Below, in pieces: positions 1-4,385 of a DNA stretch of 7,484 bases. Under the pieces are notes generated by a model that was not told the DNA's origin, made no database searches, and worked only from the letters and a program-made list of their open reading frames with translations. This DNA is from JANOSH01 sp031415695 (GTDB lineage Bacteria > Actinomycetota > Acidimicrobiia > Acidimicrobiales > Ilumatobacteraceae). A program made the translations under genes and the position numbers. The stretch lies in contig JANOSH010000024.1 in assembly GCA_031415695.1 (NCBI GenBank), forward strand, positions 1 to 7,484, in the 5' to 3' direction. Every line of letters begins with the position of its first letter. The first letter of the stretch is position 1.

Positions 1-442
1 CTGCACCGCCACCACCACCGTTCGGACTTCCACTTGCTGATGCTGCAATGACAGCAACAGTGAAAGAAGCTGTTGGTCTAATAGCAACAATAGCTGCACC
101 TGATGGGCTACCTGTTACACCAGGCCCACCGCCTGCACCACCGGCAGGAACCCACACATACAACATGTCAGGTAGGAGAACTGTCGGAACAATGAATCTG
201 GCTATCGAACCACTTGATCCACCGCCTCCACCACCACCAGCTGAGGCTGCAAGACGACTGAAACCACCACCTCCACCACCTCCCCCACTCATCAAGAACA
301 TGTAGAGAAAGTCGGCACCACGAGGAATGGTATAAGGAAACCAGTTACCTGTGAGGATAGATGCCGTACCACCACCACTATTCGTGCGAAACTCGGTGAC
401 TTTACGAGGGTTGACAGCACCCAGCCCAAAGATGTCACTCAT
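1..442 (-). CDS. Glycine-rich tail or adhesin-like virion protein (partial, C-terminus missing)
   Basis: The minus-strand frame starts with ATG at 442 and stays open to the left edge, giving the first 147 residues of a longer protein. The start overlaps the stop of the upstream gene as ATGA, which indicates translational coupling. Residues 34-50 (NWFPYTIPRGADFLYMF) resemble the lead-in strand seen before glycine-rich domains in phage tail proteins. They are followed by Gly8 (53-60), Gly7 (69-75), GGAGGG (101-106) and GGGGG (142-146), with hydrophobic beta-like stretches between. Known glycine-rich phage proteins of this layout are tail-fibre tip adhesins or minor tail proteins, so a role in host contact at the virion surface is likely. 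That role is inferred from composition and position next to a fibre-like gene, not from a specific motif. The exact family cannot be told because the C-terminus is outside the window. Confidence 0.8.
   Translation of the reverse strand, partial: MSDIFGLGAVNPRKVTEFRTNSGGGTASILTGNWFPYTIPRGADFLYMFLMSGGGGGGGGFSRLAASAGGGGGGGSSGSIARFIVPTVLLPDMLYVWVPAGGAGGGPGVTGSPSGAAIVAIRPTASFTVAVIAASASGSPNGGGGGA
218..286. repeat. Low-complexity GGT/GGA codon tracts encoding polyglycine
   Basis: On the plus strand this is a run of CCA, CCT and CCC triplets. On the coding strand it encodes Gly7 (218-238) and Gly8 (263-286) in the glycine-rich protein, separated by a short FSRLAASA linker. Such triplet tracts can gain or lose codons by slippage, which would change loop length without breaking the frame. 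That consequence is inferred. It also produces spurious polyproline frames on the opposite strand. Confidence 0.6.
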
Positions 443-855
443 AGTTTGCCACCAAATCCGGTGACAGTGAATCCCGCCGCCACCACCGTTGCCGTTGTCA
501 CGTACAAACGGTAGCCGGGAGGTATGGCAATGTTGAGAGGGATTTCGTACGGTGTGAGTGCCGCAACCTCAGTGTTGGTTGTCGCCGGGATGCTTTGCTG
601 ACCAACCATTGCATTATTCGCTGCCGTAGTGGTAACACTACCGTTGTTGATGAACGCACGAACCACTGTGGCGATGTTGGTTCCGAGGGGCATGATAACA
701 ACACGCTGCAACATCGAACCCTCAGTGGCATCAGCCGTGAACACCAAATAAGATGTTCCTGCGGTGAGGTCTTTGGTGGTGTTCGCAACGGTGACGCCAG
801 TGATCCATTCAACCTGTGGCGTGCGTGAGAAGATTGGGTTGATGTTTGCGGGCAT
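439..855 (-). CDS. Small probable virion structural protein (138 aa), function unknown
   Basis: No catalytic motif is visible. The protein begins MPANINPIFSRTP and is rich in Thr, Val, Ala and Gly, with alternating hydrophobic and polar residues expected of a beta-sandwich. Segments such as TSYLVFTA (34-41), RVVIMPLG (51-58), VVRAFINNGS (64-73) and GYRLYVTTATVVAAGFTVT (114-132) recall a type of small beta-rich protein seen in structural blocks of environmental phages. There is no signal peptide or membrane helix. The ATG at 855 follows a GAGGT ribosome-binding site eight bases upstream and lies four bases after the stop of the fibre-like gene. Its own stop overlaps the start of the glycine-rich gene. 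A virion surface, decoration or tail accessory role is an inference from fold-like composition and neighbours. The gene itself is certain; the function is not. Confidence 0.8.
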   Translation of the reverse strand: MPANINPIFSRTPQVEWITGVTVANTTKDLTAGTSYLVFTADATEGSMLQRVVIMPLGTNIATVVRAFINNGSVTTTAANNAMVGQQSIPATTNTEVAALTPYEIPLNIAIPPGYRLYVTTATVVAAGFTVTGFGGKL

Positions 856-859
856 GATG

Positions 860-1237
860 TTACCTCAAGTTGACAAAGGGGAGAGCGGAACTGACGCCAA
901 TGGTTGATGCCCATTTCGTACCCGTCGCTGTTGACGAATCTGTGGTGAGCACCTGATTGTTGATCGCTGAAACAGGGAGTCGGGCAAAGGTGTTGTCTGC
1001 TGTGGCAACGATCAGATCACCTTTGGCATCAGCCAACGTGCGGAGCAGATATGCTGCATCACCTTCGGCGGAAGTGAGATATTGAGGGTGTGGGTCTGCT
1101 GCCGCAAGATGTGGTGCAAAGATGACGGTAAGAGTGGCAATCCCGTTGGTGATACCAGGTGTCACAATGACCGGGAAATAGTCCGTCCCTGTGACTGAAC
1201 CAACAACCGGGAATGCACTGACCTTTGTATCAGCCAT
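860..1237 (-). CDS. Short tail-fibre-like protein with HPQYL motif (125 aa)
   Basis: Two signatures familiar from phage tail fibres and receptor-binding proteins are present. One is DPHPQYL at residues 48-54, followed by TSAEGDAAY. The other is AKGDLIVATADNTFARLPV at 71-89 with NNQVLTTDSSTATGTKWA at 93-110. The N-terminus (KVSAFPVVGSVTGTDYFPVI, 5-24) matches the attachment-type opening seen in many fibre proteins. In known fibres these segments occur in chains much longer than this. Here the whole protein is only 125 residues and lacks a receptor-binding tip, so it may be a connector or one module of a fibre split over several genes. The ATG at 1237 follows GGAAGG about ten bases upstream, and only three bases separate it from the previous stop. 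A virion tail location is likely; the exact role is inferred. Confidence 0.82.
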   Translation of the reverse strand: MADTKVSAFPVVGSVTGTDYFPVIVTPGITNGIATLTVIFAPHLAAADPHPQYLTSAEGDAAYLLRTLADAKGDLIVATADNTFARLPVSAINNQVLTTDSSTATGTKWASTIGVSSALPFVNLR

Positions 1238-1240
1238 CAG

Positions 1241-1435
1241 TCACGACCCTTCCAGAAGCCATAGACCTGAACCATCTTCCAGAAGAAAGCGGTCACCACC
1301 ACCAGCTTCAAGTAGCCAGAACCCCGACAATGCCGGTGCGATGGATGAGATGAAGAACCCTAGACGGGTGTGTAGGGCAACGATGTGGTTGGTTCCTGAG
1401 AACGCACCACGAACGGTTCCGGCCTTTGATGGCAT
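1241..1435 (-). CDS. Small protein with C-terminal LLE repeats (64 aa)
   Basis: The ATG at 1435 shares one base with the portal stop codon (TAATG). It is preceded by a GAGG ribosome-binding site eight bases upstream, located inside the end of the portal gene. Residues 1-37 are mixed, with a mildly hydrophobic stretch (LGFFISSIAPALSGFWLL) that is too short and polar to call a membrane helix with confidence. The C-terminal third holds three spaced repeats, FWLLEAGGG, RFLLEDGSG and LWLLEGS. Each places two leucines and a glutamate next to an aromatic residue and then glycines, consistent with short beta strands joined by turns. Similar LLEDGSG-type repeats turn up in small proteins of phage structural operons, but I know of no assigned function. 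Position between portal and fibre-like gene suggests a virion component. The gene is well supported; the function is unknown. Confidence 0.75.
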   Translation of the reverse strand: MPSKAGTVRGAFSGTNHIVALHTRLGFFISSIAPALSGFWLLEAGGGDRFLLEDGSGLWLLEGS

Positions 1436-3327
1436 TACTGCGCCCTCGCCTTGCTTCGCTGCGATCCGTTTGTACCCAAGGTTCCAGCGACAGCTTGCAT
1501 GTCCATGACACGCTTTGAAACTGTCGGCCAGTTCGGCCAGTGATTCGCCTTAAGAACCTCGATGACGTCAATAGCACCCATAGCGAACAACCGTTCAGCT
1601 TGTGCTTGACGAGCCTGGCGAGATGTCGGATGATCAGAGCCAGCATCAGCGAGTAGAGCAAACCGCATCGGAGTGGGTTCATCACCATCATCTGTGGGAA
1701 GTGAATAGAAGTGGCCTGCACGGAGAGCCATCTTGGTCTTTGTACCATCAGGTCCGAGGACAGCAACCAGACGTGGTTCCGTGTAGAACTCTGCGATGTT
1801 CGCACACTTCTTCATGCACGCATCACGTAGGCAACGCTCAAGGTTGCGAAGGGTTGCACGCACACGCACAAACGCAGAGTCTTGGAGGGATGAAATCACA
1901 TCTGTCGAGTTGCGGCCGGTGGTGGAAAACCCTCGCATGATGGCGGTCAGACCAGAGATGGTTTCCATCCGTGTCTCATAGAACTCAACCATCCTCATCA
2001 TGTCAGGATGAATCATTGGCGGGTCCATCCAACCCATATCCTGAACGTTGCCGTTGAGCACCTGGCCGGGACGGTTGGAGATAGTCTGCCTGCCACCAAC
2101 GTTCGTACGGTTGCCGTTGAGCAGGATCGGGTTGCCGATCAACATCAGGTTCATCTCAACCTGTTGCAAGATGCGGTTGATCGACTCTTGTGGTGAGGTG
2201 AGCATTTCCACGAGGCAAGGACCGTACCATTCGCCTGTGTCAAACATGTTCATCTTGCTGTACGGGTGCTGAGGATGACCGTAAATCTCATCAGCGAACT
2301 TCTCCAAGATGACAGTGTTGCCAGCAACCACGATGCACTTCCAACGGTCAATGACACGTGCAGCACCCTCAGGGATCGACTTGTCATCTTTGTGGGTGAA
2401 CACCCGGTACGTGCGAATCCACGCCTCCAACACCACCGTCACCGGATCTTCACGTGTGAGGCCACTGAGCGCACCGCCACGGTTCGACGGTCCCCACGGA
2501 GCGAACGGGGCACCATTGATCGGTGCAAGGTTCACACGAGGCTGCTGCTGATTCGTGGTGGAATCCAACTTGGTTGGCTGCATATCACCTTCCTCAGTGA
2601 TGCCAGCCTGAACCTTGTCCTTGGAACCAGGGAACGCACGATCCAGATCATCCATCGTCATCGTCTTGAACTCAACGAAGTAGGACGCCTCATTCATGTT
2701 GTTGGCGTACGGATCAGGGTAGAACGTGAAAGGGTCAACACGACGGAACTTGCTATCGCCCTTGCCATCGGCCAGAGTAGAAATCCACTCAGTCTTGAGG
2801 TAGCCAACCGAGTACGTGCACACATCCCACAAGAGCTTTTCGATTTCAGCATCCTCCTGGTTGACCGAGAATGACGAATCAAGTAGAGCATTCATCTGCT
2901 CAGCAAGACGGTCGTAATGGTCAGAGAACTCACTGAACGGGACAGCGGCCGGGGTGGTTTCAATACCAGGTCGCTGGTCAGTCATCCACGACACCATCGC
3001 CGCAACCAAAGGCCACATCTCTGCAACCTCAGGTGAAGGCATCCACGACTCAGAACGTGGAGTCCAAGAACGGTTGTTCAGAACCTTGTAGTTCTTGCGC
3101 CACTGCTGAACAATCGGGCGACGAGCATCACGAGCACGATAGAACAGTTGACGCACCATCTGCGCCAACTCCCATTCCTTACCCTCATCAGACATCGGGG
3201 TAGTGAGCGGGGTGCCCAACGCTGCATGACCCTCATTGATGTTGTCACCACGCAACTGATTCGTGGAACCAGGCATCGGCCCATTGATCGGACCAGGCTG
3301 AGACATGAACGCAGGATTCGGCGGCAT
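1435..3327 (-). CDS. Portal protein (head-tail connector ring)
   Basis: Portal proteins form the twelve-subunit ring at one capsid vertex through which TerL pumps DNA and to which the tail attaches. The 630 residues fit the portal size range. Visible portal-like segments are RRVDPFTFYPDPYA (195-208), followed by a stretch with many acidic residues; GPCLVEMLTSPQESINRIL (369-387) leading into a long helix and GNPILLNGNR (398-407); ISGLTAIMRG (457-466), followed by a serine/threonine-rich loop and a long arginine-rich helix (485-515); and a C-terminal crown-like helix rich in Gln and Ala (568-594). The first 45 residues are proline- and glycine-rich and probably disordered. The ATG at 3327 is preferred over the in-frame ATG at 3306, which has no ribosome-binding site. 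Even at 3327 only a weak GGTAGGGTG is present. The gene is cut off from the upstream operon by the HNH gene. Confidence 0.93.
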   Translation of the reverse strand: MPPNPAFMSQPGPINGPMPGSTNQLRGDNINEGHAALGTPLTTPMSDEGKEWELAQMVRQLFYRARDARRPIVQQWRKNYKVLNNRSWTPRSESWMPSPEVAEMWPLVAAMVSWMTDQRPGIETTPAAVPFSEFSDHYDRLAEQMNALLDSSFSVNQEDAEIEKLLWDVCTYSVGYLKTEWISTLADGKGDSKFRRVDPFTFYPDPYANNMNEASYFVEFKTMTMDDLDRAFPGSKDKVQAGITEEGDMQPTKLDSTTNQQQPRVNLAPINGAPFAPWGPSNRGGALSGLTREDPVTVVLEAWIRTYRVFTHKDDKSIPEGAARVIDRWKCIVVAGNTVILEKFADEIYGHPQHPYSKMNMFDTGEWYGPCLVEMLTSPQESINRILQQVEMNLMLIGNPILLNGNRTNVGGRQTISNRPGQVLNGNVQDMGWMDPPMIHPDMMRMVEFYETRMETISGLTAIMRGFSTTGRNSTDVISSLQDSAFVRVRATLRNLERCLRDACMKKCANIAEFYTEPRLVAVLGPDGTKTKMALRAGHFYSLPTDDGDEPTPMRFALLADAGSDHPTSRQARQAQAERLFAMGAIDVIEVLKANHWPNWPTVSKRVMDMQAVAGTLGTNGSQRSKARAQ

Positions 3328-3333
3328 GATGGC

Positions 3334-3339
3334 ACCCTA
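3334..3339 (-). promoter_or_regulatory. Possible -10 box (TAGGGT) for the portal gene
   Basis: Read on the minus strand, TAGGGT lies six bases before the portal ATG at 3327. It fits the loose TAnnnT form of an actinobacterial -10 box placed for a leaderless transcript. The same bases could instead act as a weak ribosome-binding site (GGTG). No convincing -35 element is present. This is a weak prediction, attractive mainly because the portal gene would otherwise depend on read-through across an opposing gene. Confidence 0.2.
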
Positions 3340-3375
3340 CCATCAGGGAGTGGCGCCCCCGATCAGCCATCCTGC

Positions 3376-3381
3376 TAAACT
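3376..3381 (+). promoter_or_regulatory. Possible extended -10 promoter (TGCTAAACT) for the HNH gene
   Basis: TAAACT fits the TAnnnT pattern and is preceded by TG plus one base (3373-3375), the extended -10 form. Seven bases separate it from the ATG at 3389, so transcription would begin at or next to the start codon. This is the layout of leaderless mRNAs common in actinobacteria. It would also explain why no ribosome-binding site is visible before the HNH gene. No -35 match was seen. The assignment is an inference from spacing and pattern only. Confidence 0.35.
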
Positions 3382-3388
3382 CTGGCAC

Positions 3389-3826
3389 ATGACACCCCCC
3401 GAAATCGTCTTGAGCCGCATCAAATCCAAAACCATTGTTGTTGGATCATGTTTTATCTGGATAGGTTTAACCGATAAAGGTTATGGAAAGATTAGCTACA
3501 ATAACAAGACTTACAGAGTGCATCGTTTGGTATGGGAATTGTTGATTTATAAATGTCCAGCAAACTTAGTTGCTGACCATCTTTGTCGAAACCGTGCTTG
3601 CTGGAACCCCAATCATCTTGAATGGGTGACCAACAAAGAAAACATCCTTCGAGGAAGAAGTCCTTCCGCCAAAAACGCTCTCAAAACTCATTGCTGCAAT
3701 GGGCACGAATTGACCGAATCCAACCTTAAACGCCGATCCAATAGATCATACAGAGAATGTTTGACCTGTAGTCGTGAAAGAAGAAGGGTGGCATTCAGGG
3801 CGTCCCGCCCCGATACCCCTGGATGA
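3389..3826 (+). CDS. Free-standing HNH homing-type endonuclease
   Basis: This is a DNA-cutting enzyme of the HNH family, here not inside an intron. Residues 45-78 carry the ordered signature: HRLVWE (H45), then ADHLCRN (D63, H64, C66, N68), C71, and NPNHLE (N73, H76). This is the layout of HNH_3-type phage endonucleases. A C-terminal zinc-knuckle-like module follows, CNGHE (103-107) and CLTC (124-127), ending in a basic RERRR tail suited to DNA binding. The start at 3389 is chosen because the longer frame from 3305 would run back over the portal start with no ribosome-binding site. It is the only plus-strand gene, and its AT-rich sequence (35% G+C at 3421-3540) contrasts with neighbours near 53%, so recent transfer is likely. 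Such genes normally spread by cutting related genomes that lack them; that activity is inferred. Confidence 0.92.
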   Translation: MTPPEIVLSRIKSKTIVVGSCFIWIGLTDKGYGKISYNNKTYRVHRLVWELLIYKCPANLVADHLCRNRACWNPNHLEWVTNKENILRGRSPSAKNALKTHCCNGHELTESNLKRRSNRSYRECLTCSRERRRVAFRASRPDTPG

Positions 3827-3828
3827 AC

Positions 3829-3848
3829 ACAACGGCTAACGCCGTTGT
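3829..3848. terminator. Perfect 8-bp hairpin between convergent genes, possible bidirectional terminator
   Basis: ACAACGGC (3829-3836) and GCCGTTGT (3841-3848) are exact reverse complements around a four-base TAAC loop. The hairpin begins two bases after the HNH stop and lies 19 bases beyond the end of the zinc-ribbon gene on the other strand. It is therefore at the 3' end of both converging genes. Neither strand has a strong T tract after the stem (the minus strand has only GTTCATCC), so efficiency as an intrinsic terminator is doubtful. Confidence 0.45.
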
Positions 3849-3867
3849 AAAGAAGCGACCTAAGCCA

Positions 3868-4239
3868 TCACAATTCAATAGCTTTCAACCCACGCTTCAC
3901 TCTCTCCCTGTTCGTTGAGTCTAAGCCTTCCATTGTGACGCCAGCCTTCGCCTGTTCAGGATCTAAAAGTTCTAGCTTCTGATCAACACCTGTGTAGGCT
4001 GACAGTTCATCGGACTTACGTGACAGTTCACGATTAAACTGCTTCATGTCACTGATGGGTTTACCGAGGGTGGCGTTCATGTGTTCCAACATGGGCCTGT
4101 GAATCGCCAACCCACGATAATCACGATGCAACGGACCAGGATGCGTGCATGTACGACACGGCTCAGGGAGACGATCACCACGGATAAATGAGGTGTACGT
4201 CTGATTGCAGGATGGGCATTTATACCCGTAGATAGTCAC
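3868..4239 (-). CDS. FmdB-like zinc-ribbon protein (123 aa)
   Basis: Residues 1-41 form a small zinc ribbon. YGYKCPSCN (C8, C11) and EPCRTC (C28, C31) give a four-cysteine site with the N-terminal YxYxCxxC opening of the FmdB family. The remaining two thirds are helical and charged (HMNATLGKPISDMKQFNREL, 53-72; RKSDELSAYTG, 74-84) with no known catalytic motif. Proteins of this type occur in phage genomes near packaging and structural genes; they are sometimes called regulators, but their role is unproven. The start is GTG at 4239. An unusually strong ribosome-binding site, AAGGAGGT at 4246-4253, sits six bases upstream inside the preceding gene, and the GTG overlaps that gene's stop codon as GTGA. 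Nucleic-acid binding or a role at the terminase-portal interface is possible, inferred only from the ribbon and the position. Confidence 0.85.
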   Translation of the reverse strand: MTIYGYKCPSCNQTYTSFIRGDRLPEPCRTCTHPGPLHRDYRGLAIHRPMLEHMNATLGKPISDMKQFNRELSRKSDELSAYTGVDQKLELLDPEQAKAGVTMEGLDSTNRERVKRGLKAIEL

Positions 4240-4385
4240 CCTGTCACCTCCTTGAAATCACTGAACTTCTTGCCACAAGCACACAGATGGTTCTTTTCTG
4301 CATGGCCCGGTGGCAGAGAACACCTACACACCACGCATGGACCACCCAAACTTGGCTCATTGCAACGCCATTTCCACGGTTTCAT
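4236..4385 (-). CDS. Cysteine-rich small protein (49 aa), probable zinc binder
   Basis: Fifty codons including the stop fill the space between TerL and the zinc-ribbon gene exactly. The ATG overlaps the TerL stop as ATGA, and the TGA stop overlaps the next gene's GTG start as GTGA. GGAAGG lies nine bases before the ATG. The product has six cysteines (8, 17, 20, 22, 35, 37) plus H28 and H33. They include CVVCRC (17-22) and CACGKKF (35-41), the latter like the second knuckle of a zinc ribbon. Basic and aromatic residues open the protein (MKPWKWRC). No family is recognised. The exact fit at both ends, the ribosome-binding site and the paired cysteine motifs make chance unlikely. Metal binding is inferred; the role is unknown, perhaps acting with the neighbouring zinc-ribbon protein. 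Confidence 0.78.
   Translation of the reverse strand: MKPWKWRCNEPSLGGPCVVCRCSLPPGHAEKNHLCACGKKFSDFKEVTG
4246..4253 (-). promoter_or_regulatory. Strong ribosome-binding site AAGGAGGT for the zinc-ribbon gene
   Basis: On the minus strand AAGGAGGT is an eight-base match to the complement of the 16S rRNA 3' end, six bases before the GTG at 4239. It decides the GTG start of the zinc-ribbon gene. It is the strongest such site seen in the window and lies within the last codons of the 49-residue gene, so the two are probably translated together, with extra initiation on the second. Confidence 0.8.

Noticed and set aside
48..305. Plus-strand frame encoding polyproline runs
   Set aside because: The prolines are the reverse complement of glycine codons in the minus-strand glycine-rich gene, which has a coupled start and protein-like flanks.
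498..914. Second minus-strand frame overlapping the 138-residue gene
   Set aside because: It overlaps two better-supported genes in another frame, is Ser/Arg/Pro/Cys-rich, and lacks the tight junctions seen for the real genes.
1308..1805. Minus-strand frame of 165 codons overlapping the end of the portal and the LLE gene
   Set aside because: It is an alternative frame of two coupled genes and has Arg/Ser/Leu-rich composition typical of a shifted frame.
2266..2874. Plus-strand open frame (202 codons) opposite the portal gene
   Set aside because: It is fully antisense to the portal, with Arg/His/Val-rich non-protein-like composition and no start signal.
3305..3388. 28-residue N-terminal extension of the HNH protein
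   Set aside because: It would overlap the portal start on the other strand and has no ribosome-binding site. The HNH-like sequence begins after 3389, where a TAnnnT box is suitably placed.
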